The position numbers and the translations under genes were made by a program. Below are positions 37,842 to 64,000 of a DNA stretch of 64,000 nucleotides, piece by piece. How positions within the stretch are numbered: the stretch's first letter is position 1; every line of letters starts with the position of its first letter. The stretch lies in the NCBI RefSeq assembly GCF_035594125.1, contig NC_087173.1:18130223-18194222 (forward strand). The letters are read 5' to 3'. Below the pieces are notes generated by a model, which was not told the origin of the DNA, ran no database searches, and worked only from the letters and a program-made list of their open reading frames with translations. This stretch comes from Scylla paramamosain. Taxonomy: Eukaryota > Arthropoda > Malacostraca > Decapoda > Portunidae.

Positions 37842-40800
37842 GCAAGAAGGACTTTATTCAAGGGTAACAAAAACTGGTAAAACGAGAGAGATAGATGGGG
37901 GGGGGGAGGAAGCTCACCAAAGATGCCATCTTTTAAGTTTGACATAAGGCAGATCCAGAATTACGACTAGAAGTGTCTTGATTGAAACTTCCCTCTTGCA
38001 GGAGTGTAAATTATTGGAAACTCTTGAAGCTTCTTAGTGTCTTTGCATTTACCATATTTTTGTTCAATTCATTCCACTCATTTGCAATCCAATATGTAAA
38101 TGTTTTTTGTTTGCTTACTTTCTTTAGAGGTGATCTTGTTTAGTTTATATAGGCTAATATGTGTTCTTGTTTGCTGACTACAACAACCTGAATTATGTTC
38201 AAGATGCACTAGAATTTTACTTGATTGATGGATCTTTATCTGATTCAGTCCAGACCATGATGGCTACATTGGTGGGCGTGGTGAACTGGTGTGGTCTGAG
38301 CATGAGTAATTTGCGCACACACGTGAACACACAAGCACCAGAGATGTACTTACATTGTTATAAGTTGGATGGCACTCACACTGATGCCATTTGTACTCTG
38401 TCTTCTTCAGCTCAGGATATGCCCGGGCCAGCAGGAGTTTTGTGGAAGGGGACCTGCAGGTGGACTGTGCTGGCCGCCACTACATGATAACCGGTGAGCC
38501 AACGCTGTAGGGAAACTGTGCCCAGAAAGACTAGTTCTCCAATATAGTGTGGTCACTATATTGGAGAACTAGTCTTTCTAGCCAGGCTAGTGCGCCTGAC
38601 TACAAATCTATGGGGTCCACTTCACTACTGTGCTGGGGCAGTCAGCGTCCAGCTCATCCAGGTGTTCATCCTTCCTTCAGGTTGGCTGATTAATTGGTAT
38701 CTTGGTTAGGAAGCCCTGGGGAAGGTAAATTGTGGAAACTTGTCCCATGGTACAGGATATTACTGGAATGCTGTGGCAGGACACAGACATGAACCAAAGC
38801 ATGACTGGCCTTGAGATGCCTGATGGTCTGGTCTGTCACATCAGAATTCAATTCCTGGTCATGTCCGCCTCCCTTATACTTGTATATTAATTTCTCACTG
38901 TTTCATAATAGAGAATGATGATGTTCATAGAATCATCCATCATGCAACACAGGCTTAAAGGCTGGTGAGAGAGAGATGAGCACCAAGGCTACACACCACT
39001 GTAGCATGCACCACAATTTTACCATTTAGTGAACTTGAACCTGCTCTAAATTCTAACCTTAAGGATCTTGTCTGCACTACCCTTGATATATTCCTTGTCA
39101 CTGAAGTACCACTATCAGATCTTACAATAGTAGTAGTAGTTATAAATCAGCAGCAATAATTGTAGTAGAAGTAGTAGTAGTACCAGTAGTAGTAGTGGTA
39201 GTTTAAGTAGTAAATGTAGAATAGTAGGTTTTTATTTCTGTGGTTCCTAATCTGGGAATAATTTACCTCCCCCTGAGGTTATTCATGACTGATTGGAAAT
39301 CACTAGCATAAGGAAGGAAAAGTAAGGATGAATTTGAAACTGCATCATTGCAGATATTTAACCAACAAAACACAAACACAGGTCTGCCTCATGTAATGCT
39401 CAGCTGTGGAGTGTCATGGGGACACTGACAAACTGATGAAATTTTGCCTTGGGAAGCATCTTCAGCTGGAATCAAACCTGTGTCAGGACTGTCATAACAG
39501 TCTGCTATTTTGACTTGTTGGCAAGCATACCATGAGTAATGACCACAGCCTGAATGATCCCTAGCTGGCCTTGACTGTCTGGGCACTGCAGGCACATTGA
39601 CCTGTCTTGTGGCATCTCATCCCCATAGTCTTGCCACACTGCCCTCCATCTACCTCCTCAGACTCGTACCTACTTTGTCATCAACATTTATTTGCATATT
39701 ATGTAAAGATATACAGTAATATAGCTACAGTTATCATCATCACCAGTTTCCTGTTACCTGGGCTTGCTATGTTCAGTCACCCCAGTGTATTTCCCTGATG
39801 CGTCATGCTGTGAAGTAGTCAGCTGTGGAACCCTGCTGTTTCCTTATTACGGTTTATGATGGCTAGATCAATAAGTTTTCCATGAGTTCCCTTTTAGTAA
39901 AACACTGGCAACACTTAAGTGCCAGCATGCAGGCTGATGCTGGGCAGTTTCAGGAGAGTGTGTGTGTGCTGCTGTGGCAGAACAGTTTGCCTGCAGCCAG
40001 CGTGCATACTGAACCCTGTGCCTAGCAGATCCAGCTGATTGTGACATTGATTTGATTTGCTTTAATAGTCATAATGTCCGGTGGCCATTTAATAAGCATC
40101 ATGCCCAGTGGTCACAGTGGCTCTAGGCAGAGGGTCCAGCAGGCAGACTGTCCCAGTAGCCTTTGTTACAGCTCCCTTTGTACTTTTCACTTCTGCTTAT
40201 TATTGGTCTGTTTTTTCTAGTCTTGTTTAAGAGCATCAGAAAATCAAGAAGGCTGCATAAGGCTTGTTGACCCACTCAAGGCACCTCTAGAACACCCAAA
40301 ACTTGCCATCTTCCATCATCCTGCATAAATTTTGGTTGTGTACTTATTGCCTTACAGCACAACTTCTCTTTGTATCATGTGTTCTCTTGGTGTGGCATGT
40401 GATGGGCATGTGTCCATTCTTTCCACAGGAGCCAACAGTGGCATTGGGAAGTGCATTGCCCTGGAGGTGGCCAGGCGGGGCGGCACCGTGCACCTGGTGT
40501 GTCGCAACCCCACTACGGCAGAGGAGGCCAGGAAGGAGATCAGTGAAGCGTCCAGCAATGAGGTGCAGTGCCCATGACAAACATCTGCACTAAATATTGG
40601 TGCACAGAATACATGATATTGCTTCAGTGTGACAGTGACCAAGGGGACATCAGTGCCTTAGCTGTTTCTTACCTGTTTCTCATTTTTGTTCCTACAGAAT
40701 ATCTTTGTGCACATCCTGGACTTGTCAGACTCCAAGGGCGTGCACTCCTTTGCTGCAAAGTTCTCCAGCACCAATGAGGCGTTGCATGGCCTGGTAAGTC

Positions 40801-43800
40801 TGCGGCACACCCTGGCTGCGACGGTTGTTTTGGTTTGGTGTTGCGTTTGTTCTCAAATAGAGTGGTAGATGAATGGAATGGACTTGGTAATCAGGTTGTC
40901 AGTACAGAGTCATTAGGGAACTTAAAAAGAAGATTAGACAAATTTATGGATGGTGACGAGGGATGGAAATAGACAGATGTTTTTTATACAGCGACTGCCA
41001 CATGCAGACCTGATGACTTCTTGCAGCTTCCCTTGTTTACTTATTTTCTGATGTTCTTATGATTTTTTTCCACCATCATCCGGATTTTGAAAGACTGTGT
41101 GTTAATTGCCAGCTCTGTTCACCTGAAGGCAGCTCATCCTGTGCAATGCACTCTTCATTTAATTTATTTGTGTAAAAATTCAAATATTTGCAGTATCAGA
41201 TTTCAAGATATGGTTGCTCTTCACTCGTCTTACCCTTCTTTCATTGACTTGTAATTTCAATTTTTTTTTTTTAACCGAAATCATTGTTAACAAACTGGCA
41301 ATGTTTTCAATGGATCCAGATGTACCACAAAACCTTCAAGTCATGTGATGTGTGGGGTGAAGCACCAGTCCCATGAAAAAATGAATTGATAAAGACATCA
41401 AGATTGTGTGCACATAGCAATGTAAAATAGAAAGAAGTGTCATGTGTGAGGAATGAAAAGGAGCAATAAATCAAGGGGTAAAGAATAAAAAGATACAATA
41501 AATCAAGGAATGAGGAATAAAAATACAGCGTTTTTCAAATGTCAACACATTCTCTGGACTGGCCTCATAAGGAGACATCTCAGCAGGTCACACATCACTA
41601 CCTTAATGTGCCCTCTGTCATCATTACCTGGCATCATTCCCTGCCACACAGGTGAACAACGCTGGCTGCATGGTCAACACTCGGGAGCTGAATGAGGCGG
41701 GGCTTGAGAAGAACTTTGCCACCAACACGCTGGGCACCTACATACTCACCACCCGCCTCCTGCCCCTGCTGGCCAAGTGAGTCCTGCCCTGCTACTCTTG
41801 ATTGGTGCTGTTGGTGGTGCTGCAAGACTCTTACTTTCCAATTTTGGATGACTTTTTACCTTGTTTTGGGACTAGCACCTCAGTGGGCCTTTTTATTTAT
41901 TTTATTTATTTTTTACTGTCCTTGGTCATTCCCCCTCTTACATGAAAAAAAGAAATGTGCCTACCAGCATCATACCATCTTCAACACCTATTTTGGTTGA
42001 CACTTTTGACCTTTCTTTTAGGACTGGCACCTTAATGGACTTTTTTTGCCCTTGGCCAGTGCCCCTCTTGCATTAAAATGTCCTTACCAATATCATACAG
42101 TCTCAAAACAGTGCCTTATCTCCATCATTGTTATCCTCAGTCATACACACCCACCACTGTTTTTGCCTCAGACCACCACCATTCCCTCACAGCTCTGCAA
42201 CACAACAGATCCAAAAAAATCCTTAGTTTTTAGTGAACTCTAATAACACTTTGCTTTATTTGGCCTCATTTCAACAAGATGACATGTTTTGAATTTTCTC
42301 ATTAGCATTTCACCACAGTCCGTTAACTGGTTCAAGCCTTTCTCTTCAGATTTTTAGCTTAATGGAACTGATGTGTCTTTACATCATTGGCCACTCAATT
42401 TTAAATCATCTGTTTTTTAAGCTTGACAGAACTATTAAGTACTTTGGGAGAGCTAAGATTCCAAGCTTTAATCTTCTATTTGCCTCACAACAAAGAATAC
42501 ATGTCATCACATTTCATCATTCTTTTGACATTTCTTTTAGGACTGGCACCTCTAGGCTTTTTTTTTCTTTTTCATTTTCTTTCTTTCTTTTGGTCAGTGC
42601 CCCTCTTACATATAAAAAAATGAATAAGCCCTATAAAACCTTAATCTTTTATCATCTGATTTGCTTCACAGAACAGAAAAGTCCAGGGTGGTGACAGTCA
42701 GCTCAGGAGGGATGTTGGTGCAGAAGCTGGATGTGGGTGACTTGCAGTTTGAGAAGATGAATCCCTTTGATGGAACAATGGCCTATGCACAGAACAAGAG
42801 GCAGCAGGTGGGGCAGCTCATTGTGCTGGGTGTGGGGTCAGGCCATTGCTGTGTTGTCTCTGTCACTTCACCCTCCATCTATTCTATTGAAACTGACTCC
42901 ATATCACTAGTTTTTCTTTATTATTGCAACTGTTGTAATGTAGTTGACTAGAAATAGCCCAGTCAAAGATTGGAAGTGTGTTGGTGATAGAAGTTCACAT
43001 TTTACTTTTAATTTTTAATTTATTTATATGTATATATTTTTAATGAGTGAGAAGTATCATAATGTGTTAGACAGTGGTGGTCATAAGCACTGGTAAAGCA
43101 TTGTGCAGGGTGATAATGACTGGCTGGGGCTGAGAGAGCATCACTCCTCTGGCCAAAGGAACACCAGCAGGTAGTGATCCAAGTCAGTCCTTTCAGCAAT
43201 GGATCCAACACCCAGCCTTGCAGCCAGTCAGTCTCTCCATCCCATGTTGTATTTATTTTTTTTATTTTCATGATTCAAAAGTTTCTTAGGGCCATTTAAA
43301 AATCTTTTCTTTAAATTACATTCATGCTGTTTAGTTCTTAATCATCCCACACTAGAGGGATTTCCATGTTCAGTATTCCCCCAAAGATCCCAGCTCTCCT
43401 TCCATCACTTACTTGTTATTGTGTGCAGCATGATAAGTGTGTGTGTGCCCTGCAGGTGGTGATGACGGAGCAGTGGGCTGCCCAGCACCCAGAGGTGCAC
43501 TTCTCAGTGATGCATCCTGGCTGGGCAGACACTCCTGCTGTGCGCACCTCCATGCCTGAATTTCATGCCAAGGTTTGTTAATTTCCCACTATTTTGAGGA
43601 AGCAATGTGGCTTACCACCAAAGTCTTGCATGGGGTGTATGATTTACCAGTTTATTCACACCTGAGTGTGTTGGCAGTTATGTCCACCACTTTGAAGGGT
43701 GTGAGTGAATGTTGTGTTTATGTTGAGATGGGATGAGTTTGAATTAACATAACTTGACATAACTGTTCACAGATGAAGGACCGCCTGAGGACACCAGAGC

Positions 43801-44090
43801 AAGGAGCAGACACTGCAGTGTGGCTGACCATCTCCCCAGCTGCCCTACAACAACCCTCAGGACTCTTCTTCCAGGGTGAGTTGTTGTCAAACACATAATT
43901 TGACCAATCACTCAACAGTAAGTCTTGAGACACCAGTAGGGGTTGGTGCTGCCTATTTATTACATCGGTATTTACAGATCGCCAGGCTGTGGCCTCCCAC
44001 CTGCCACTGGCCTGCACTCGCTCAGACACCAAGGACGGGCAGCAGCTGATGGCCATCCTTGAGGAGCTGGCCCAGAAGCACCAAGCCTGA
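36236..44090 (+). CDS. DHRS12: DHRS12-like short-chain dehydrogenase/reductase
   Basis: NAD(P)-dependent oxidoreductase of the classical SDR fold; the physiological substrate of DHRS12 is not firmly known. Coding exons: 36236-36291, 38411-38493, 40429-40562, 40698-40793, 41652-41776, 42672-42807, 43456-43572, 43773-43875 and 43978-44090. They join in frame to 320 residues, close to the ~317 of the vertebrate protein. Motifs: the family N-terminus TLYRNTVWFLKGLKEYT; cofactor motif TGANSGIG at residues 46-53; DLSD near 99-102; NNAG at 125-128; VSSGGM with the catalytic Ser at about 175-176; and YAQNK (Tyr203/Lys207) as the YxxxK active site. HPGWADTP follows in exon 7. All introns are GT-AG. 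Intron 1 holds a 130-base tandem repeat, intron 2 a perfect hairpin, intron 4 a LINE tail and intron 5 three family-A repeats. It converges on FLII. Confidence 0.95.
36430..37150 (+). repeat. ~130-base tandem repeat with E-box and TTACGTAA motifs, DHRS12 intron 1
   Basis: Five to six diverged units share ttagaagaaatt-gaag-aaa, gtcacgtgttgctttacgta and caattcaagcattt. CACGTG occurs at 36565, 36698 and 36830. TTACGTAA occurs at 36576, 36709, 36739 and 36965. Unit spacing is 124-133 bases. Confidence 0.8.
37419..37637 (+). mobile_element. MITE family B, best full-length copy
   Basis: Starts GTCCGTATTCTGAAGCGCTT and ends GAAGCGTTTTAGAATATACGG plus CC. The ends form an imperfect terminal inverted repeat of about 22 bases. 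Internal blocks are tctcgctacgactattttca, aggccacagcgataactagc and gtggaggtgcggcgcagaag. About 219 bases, no coding capacity. Confidence 0.75.
37758..37839. repeat. (CT)n microsatellite in DHRS12 intron 1
   Basis: Pure CT run of about 82 bases. Confidence 0.95.
38524..38579. repeat. Perfect 26-base inverted repeat with 4-base loop
   Basis: The left arm (38524-38549) begins AGAAAGACTAGTTCTCCAAT. The right arm (38554-38579) is its exact reverse complement; the loop is TGGT. It lies 30 bases past the exon 2 donor of DHRS12, so the transcript would carry a strong stem-loop. Confidence 0.95.
38580..40428. other. DHRS12 intron 2 remainder
   Basis: 38,575-38,900 has weak SINE-like fragments (gctagtgcgcctgactacaa; aattcaattcctggtcatg). 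39,120-39,225 is a degenerate AGT/TAG trinucleotide repeat. The rest is unique. Confidence 0.4.
40850..41062 (+). mobile_element. 5'-truncated LINE tail in DHRS12 intron 4
   Basis: An open stretch at 40,863-40,970 encodes the end of a reverse-transcriptase ORF (VVDEWNGLGNQVV, then KRRLDKFMDG and a stop). The shared 3' block gactgccacatgcagacctg, gacttcttgcagcttccctt and a final gttcttatg follow. This fits 5' truncation during target-primed insertion. Confidence 0.75.
41868..42625 (-). repeat. Three antisense family-A repeats in DHRS12 intron 5
   Basis: Copies at about 41868-41955, 42018-42080 and 42535-42625. Each reads ggactggcacct/ggactagcacct on the left and ggtca(g)tgcccctcttaca or ccttggccagtgcccctctt on the right. 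Confidence 0.65.
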
Positions 44091-44132
44091 ACCTGAGACA
44101 GCTGCTTCCGTCACACAGTTCCTACCAATTGA

Positions 44133-44297
44133 CTCTTTCACTGCTTAGACTGTCCTCTGCTAACAAACTGAGCACAAAAAAGAATATCTGCAGCGACACA
44201 CAAAAATTAAAATAGGAACTTAATTTTATTTTGTTCAAAAGAAGTGTCTAAAAAGCTATAGGTAATTATGGAAAAATATTGTCATGCAGTGAAAGGG
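44133..44297 (+). mobile_element. Short piggyBac-like MITE in DHRS12 3' region
   Basis: Begins CTCTTTCACTGC and ends GCAGTGAAAGGG, giving a 12-base near-perfect inverted repeat. TTGA stands on both sides where TTAA is expected. The 165-base body differs from the 210-base copies, so this is a related subfamily. It starts 43 bases after the DHRS12 stop codon and is probably transcribed in its 3' UTR. Confidence 0.6.
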
Positions 44298-44846
44298 TTG
44301 ACCAGTTAGTGAAGGAAGCAGCACAAGGTTTTTATTATTTATTTATTTTTTCATACATTTATTTCAGTAATGTCTTGCCTTGTTCCTATCATCACAGAGC
44401 AAGGCGAGTACTGCTGGGGTGTTGATCTTATGTTCCCTGATGTATTCTGGCTGGGTGCTGGTTTTACTTATGCAGCTTTAATTGGTTAGTAATTGTTGAT
44501 GTCTTGTGATTTGGGACCACTGGTGTACAGGAAGTGTACACCAGATACTTTACATTTACATGTACGCACACCCTGCTTTTTTCTGTGAACTTTATAAATG
44601 TTTTATTGGCTCTGGTGTTACATATAGATAATATACATCAAGATAGCTTTTAAAGACTTGGAAACCTTCATGATTTGTCTACAATCATTTTCCATTTCTA
44701 AGAGGCCTGAGCAGCCCTGGTACTGGTTCACAATGTCTTACCAAAAACCTTGGGATCAGACACTTTTTTGAATTTTGAGATTTTTTGGATTTCGGAGTGG
44801 AAGATTTTTAGCATCGATTTTAACATTTATTAGATAACACATTACA

Positions 44847-45043
44847 GGGGACTGGATGGCTCAGTGGTGGAGTGCTTGGTTTCTGGCCACAAGATCGCAA
44901 ATTTGCACCTCGCTCACAGCAGTTACTTGGTATGAGAGGCAATGCTCTCTTGTCACCCTGGCAGGGCTACATGGTCTGAGGTGGCCTAGCTTGGGAATTC
45001 TTGAATCCCCAGAATAAACAATAAAAAAAAATAAACATTAAGT
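44847..45043 (+). mobile_element. tRNA-derived SINE
   Basis: The head ggactggatggctcagtggt has a good A-box. A tRNA-like anticodon region and a decayed B-box (gcaaatttgcacctc) follow. The body contains gaggtggcctagcttgggaa and ends in an AATAAA-rich A tail. About 200 bases. Confidence 0.6.
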
Positions 45044-47560
45044 AAAACTAAACAAACTGGCTCAAACTAAGCCAAGCACATAAGAATGCACATTTCCCCC
45101 TTGCTGTGACCTTGTCATTTCATCACTCACTTTATAATGGGTCCTGGCAAGCTTAACAGTGAAGAAAAGAAAGTTGTGATGGCATTTGTTTGAGAGGGGC
45201 TCAGTAATTATGAGACTGGAGGGAAGACAGGAAGATCAGGCAGCCATCACACAGGTAGTGAAGGCTGCAATAGCACTGGGAATAGCTGTCACTCCCAAGA
45301 GAAAGGAAGGCAGATACAAAAATATTAAATGAATAGGATGTATGCCATGTAAAAATTGAGTTGCTGCTCCCTCTTTCTCTTGTTCAGAAGAGGCTGTGAG
45401 CTGCAAGGCAACAGGGAGTGGCAGCTGTTCCCAACACTGGTACAGTCTTCACCATCCATGTGACAGCTGCCTCCGATCTTCCTGTCTTCCCTCCAGTATC
45501 ACATATACCGAGCCTCTTGTAAACAAACTCTATCACAACACTCATTTTGTTATTAAGCTTGCCAGGACCCATTGTAATGTAAGAACTAAATGTGAGTGAT
45601 GAAATGAGAAGGTTGTGGTGAGGGTGAAACTTGCAGGAGAGCACAAAAGAGACATCTCCCCCAACTGTCAGTGATTAAAAAACTGAGTGTATCATTTTCA
45701 GAGCATGTGAGTTGCCATATGTGATAATTTATCACTTTAATACCTACCATGACAGTAAACTGAGCATTGAAGCTTTGGTGTAGGATCACACTGTCATGTT
45801 TGTTTACACTTCACTTTTTGTGGTAGAACCTTCCCACCAATTAATGGAATTTTCCACTTGTGACGTATCACGTCATCATTCAAAAAAATTTTAGATCTTG
45901 TAATTTTGGATAAAGTATTCTCAGTGTGTGTTAAATCACAAATTAATAGAAGTAAAGTTTACAGTTTTCCAACTGTTAGATAACAAATTTTACTGGTGAA
46001 ATTTTTACCAGTGAAATACATCTCTAACTCAGGTATTTACTACTACACAAATTAGTGCAGAACATAAATGAACTAAATATGATACTGTTTAAGAGTAATG
46101 TATGTTAAGGTACTTTATGCAAAGCTTCCCTCAAATGATGCTGTATTGTTTTCATTTCAGTGTGATGTATTTTAGAGTAATGTTACTCATGTAATAATTC
46201 TCATTGTGCCTTGAGTGTTGCTGCTTAAAGGTGGTTTTTACAAAGCATTATACATTTATATTAAGAAACAACATATAATATCAGTTGTGTCTTGTAGCAG
46301 CTCAAGAATGTATAATTTTATTTGTTTTTGTGAAGCTTTAGGCTTTACCCAAGTCCAAGTGAGTAATTTACAGTATGTTATTTTTTTTTACCTCGATGAG
46401 GAGTTCGTGGGAAAGAGATGAGGCAGACCTTAAAATTATATCGATATTTTGTCATCCTGCTACAAAAGATGCCTATATTTTCATAAGATTCATGTGCTTG
46501 TCAGTTTTTTTTTATATGATTGTTGCATGTGAAAGTCATGTGACTCAGTGTCTTATTGGAACACATGGTGGGTGTGCTCTGTCAGTGGTTAGGTCACGTG
46601 GCAGGAGAGGTGATGTATACTGCACAGGAAAATGTGTAATGCCATAAAGCTCAACACACTCATGGGAAAGAATAGACACATCCTCACCATGTAAGTGTAC
46701 CTCTCGTGTTTTCTGCACAGTGACAATTTTGCATCAGCTGTAGGTTACTTTTTCATTATTTTAATACGGTCTTTTAGCAATGTCAAAATCACTGTATGTA
46801 CCTGTATACCATAAAGTAACAGCATTTTTAATATGTGACCTTTATTGCATGTCCTGTGATGTTTTCCAGAGTTTGCTCCCTGGGACACTGCTGGATGCTT
46901 CTGTGAATTGCTCATGAGGTCTTGGTCACAATTGGATGATGGGAATGTGATTGGAGGCAGGGTTTTGTGCAGAGCTTTGCAAGAGGGCTTGTACTTTGAA
47001 AGGTGGGCTGCAGCTGTCCAGCTCTTGACAGTGCATCTGGGCTGTTGTAGTGGGATGGTGATGGGAGTTGTGGCTGCTTTGCAATGCCTTGGCATGCATG
47101 TCCAGTGTTCCCACATCAAGACTTGGACTCTGTCTTGGTTGGGTTTGATTTTCAGCTTCACTGTTGCCTGAGTCTTGACGGTATCTGAGACACATGGTGG
47201 TTTTGTCAATACCTAAGGTCAACAGCAGTCTCGGTCAGCCTCTTGCTGATGGTAGTGGCAGCAGTGATGGTGGTGGGAACAAACACTGGAGATTGTTGGT
47301 GGTGGTAATAACTTCTGGGTTACTGGGTAGTAGTGGTGATGGTAGCAACAGGAAGTATTATAGCACAGCCACTGTATTGTTCATCTTATTATAGTAGCTG
47401 CTGGTGTTCACACCTAATGCTGTGGTGGTTTCTCATGCATCTTAAAATCTGTAATCTCATCTGGTATTGTTTTTAGAAAAGTCTTTCAGTAATCACTCAT
47501 TACCCAAGTATTAAAATTAGTCAAGGTATCATATAGTAATAAGGATACTGACACTGCATA
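45044..47560. other. Intergenic region between converging DHRS12 and FLII
   Basis: Unique AT-rich sequence without microsatellites, recognised repeats or exons. It probably includes the 3' ends of both genes. Confidence 0.4.
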
Positions 47561-47573
47561 TTGTAATTTAAAG

Positions 47574-47579
47574 TTTATT
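47574..47579 (-). terminator. Candidate FLII polyadenylation signal
   Basis: AATAAA on the minus strand, about 375 bases past the FLII stop codon. Confidence 0.45.
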
Positions 47580-47954
47580 CATAAATAATAATTCTCTAAA
47601 ATCATATAACATTTGTGTATAAACTCAGGCATGCTCAGCTTACCAAGAAAATTGGGTGACTGAGTAATCAAGTAACTGCAGTTTTAACCATGTCATCAAA
47701 GTAAAATTCAGATCTGGAATATCATGTACAAGCACTCCACAGGGATTTACGTGTAAACAATTACACAGTGTTGTGCAAGCGGCACCAACGGCAACTCACA
47801 TTTTGGACGTGTGCGTGTGGCATGAAGAGAGCAGCTCTGTTGTATTACCGGGCTGGAGTCGTGTCACTTAATGAACAAACATGACTGACCAACTGTGGTC
47901 TGTTATGGCAAAGATGATTTGTGCAAGTGATGCCTCCAGTCAGTGTGGTGCCCA

Positions 47955-62799
<14,845 letters not shown>

Positions 62800-62840
62800 G
62801 ACCTCCTCCGCCGCGCCCCTCCCGGATGTGTGCCCAGCTG

Positions 62841-62845
62841 ACTGA
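62841..62845 (-). promoter_or_regulatory. Initiator-like site for FLII
   Basis: TCAGT on the minus strand, 42 bases upstream of the FLII ATG, matches the arthropod initiator core. No TATA box is evident. Short motif, so weak evidence. Confidence 0.25.
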
Positions 62846-63399
62846 TAGAGACCGCTGGCAACTAAGATTACAGAGATCGCTGGCACTACTAATTTCTTGA
62901 ACCATACTCTGATATTCAATTTTGACTTGCTTTTTCTCTGGTTTATTTATTTATTTTTTATTTTTTGGCTTGCAATGTTTATTTGCTTATTTCTCTTTCT
63001 TTCTGTCTAATTTTCTTTTTTCTTTCATTTGTTCTTTCTTTCTTTCTTCTTCTTCACAAAGGTTTTGAAGATTCCTCAAGGCAGGAATTAAATTAAAAAG
63101 ATTGACCACATCAAATCCTCACTTACTCACTCTTATTCTTGTTACTTTATTTTGTCTTGCCTATATCTTATCCCTCTCAATAACAGTTCAAGCTAACACT
63201 TCCATACATGATGCCTGGGACAGCCACATTTCTCTGTACTTCTCCTTGCACATCTCATACCTACTCATAGCACATACTGAGCCTCATTCTCATTATTTTA
63301 TTCAGCCCTATTTGTAGCTTATCCCTCTCACTTTCACTCCAAGTTAACATACCCACACATAATGCTTGGGCCGGCCACAATCTTTCATATTCTCTAAGC

Positions 63400-63734
63400 C
63401 AGTGGGTCTCAACCTGGGGGCCATGACAAGAATTTAGGGGGGCCATCGCGGGCTGTTACAAGTTCTACATTTCTAAATAATGTTAGGAAGTTAAGCATAT
63501 CATATAAATCTATCAATGCAAGGTAATAAAGATTGTCAACTTTGTAATAAAGCACAGGTGTTCTCATCAACATTTAATTACTATTTATTTATTTGTTTAT
63601 TATTATTTCTATTTATTTTTTTCTTTCTTGCCTTTTTTGTCGGGATGGGATTTGGGAGAAAAATGAAGGGGAGCCACACAAATGTTGAAAATTCATGAAG
63701 GGAGGAATGGAGAGAAAAAGGCTGAAAACCACTG
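63400..63734. mobile_element. hAT-type MITE with 8-bp target duplication
   Basis: 335 bases starting CAGTGGGTCTCAACCTGGGG and ending GGCTGAAAACCACTG, the typical hAT terminal repeat. CTCTAAGC is present on both sides (63392-63399 and 63735-63742) as a perfect 8-bp duplication. No transposase frame remains. Confidence 0.88.
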
Positions 63735-63875
63735 CTCTAAGCACATCATAGTCTTACTACCTCTCACTCCAGCTGTATCCTGCAGGAGGTCCTACTTGGT
63801 GATCTACTTGGTGATCAGATCTAAAGAGACTGCAAAAACTGGTTCATATATAGGTTAGTAAATGAATGGAACAAA

Positions 63876-64000
63876 CTCAGCAAGACTCAGCAAGAAGTTC
63901 AGCATCAAACCCAGCAAGAAACTTCACAACAAATTCAGCAAGAAACTCTGCAAGAAACTTGACAACAAACTCAGCAAGAAACTTGGCAACAAACTCAGCA
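63876..64000. repeat. Minisatellite, ~24-base unit, runs off the window
   Basis: Units of aactcagcaagaaacttggc plus aaca, with shorter variants at the left. It continues beyond the end. Confidence 0.85.

Noticed and set aside
38161..38487. 108-codon frame over DHRS12 exon 2
   Set aside because: It reads the exon in the wrong frame and the intron upstream. The conserved protein uses 38411-38493 in another frame.
40332..40577. Alternative upstream start for a short SDR starting in DHRS12 intron 2
   Set aside because: The acceptor at 40428 and two upstream in-frame exons complete the family's normal N-terminus.
63876..64000. CRISPR-like regular repeat
   Set aside because: Units are directly adjacent with no unique spacers, in a eukaryotic genome. 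It is a minisatellite.

Overview
The window is nuclear DNA from an arthropod, most likely a decapod crustacean. Genes are split by many GT-AG introns. Coding density is low. Very long CT/GA, TTC, TTCC, CA and TA microsatellites and many small degenerate transposons fill the space. The decapod guess rests on this repeat style and on the invertebrate character of the proteins; no species can be named from the sequence alone.

Layout. 1-13,300 is almost all simple repeats and old mobile-element debris. It holds a 5S rRNA-derived fragment (3479-3562), a MITE family with an internally amplified core, and two exons of an unidentified highly basic protein (11320-11637 and 13212-13285, + strand). 13,300-18,850 is mostly unique non-coding sequence with one 212-bp TA repeat. 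19,230-21,380 is a scrambled, dead non-LTR retrotransposon. 22,217-25,344 (- strand) is PSMA4, the proteasome subunit alpha type-4, in 5 coding exons with a start codon alone in exon 1. 28,992-32,165 (+ strand) is a three-exon Ly6/uPAR-type, probably GPI-anchored, secreted protein whose first exon was not found. 36,236-44,090 (+ strand) is a DHRS12-like short-chain dehydrogenase in 9 coding exons. 47,955-62,799 (- strand) is flightless-1 (FLII, leucine-rich repeats plus gelsolin repeats) in 14 coding exons, converging on DHRS12. 62,800-64,000 holds a young-looking hAT-type MITE with a perfect 8-bp target duplication and a minisatellite running off the end.

The genes look like independent housekeeping or cell-surface genes and form no pathway: protein degradation (PSMA4), surface signalling or junctions (Ly6), lipid/steroid-type redox chemistry (DHRS12) and actin/transcription co-regulation (FLII). 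All three conserved genes join exon to exon in one open frame, so they are probably functional.

No clearly new biochemical system was found. The most interesting non-coding signals are: a ~130-bp tandem repeat in DHRS12 intron 1 that repeatedly carries CACGTG and TTACGTAA motifs; a pogo/Tigger-type MITE nested inside a TTAA-flanked piggyBac-like MITE in FLII intron 4, with a second Tigger-type copy in inverse orientation just beyond the FLII stop codon; a perfect 26-bp inverted repeat with a 4-nt loop in DHRS12 intron 2; and a 34-bp perfect palindrome near 26.9 kb.
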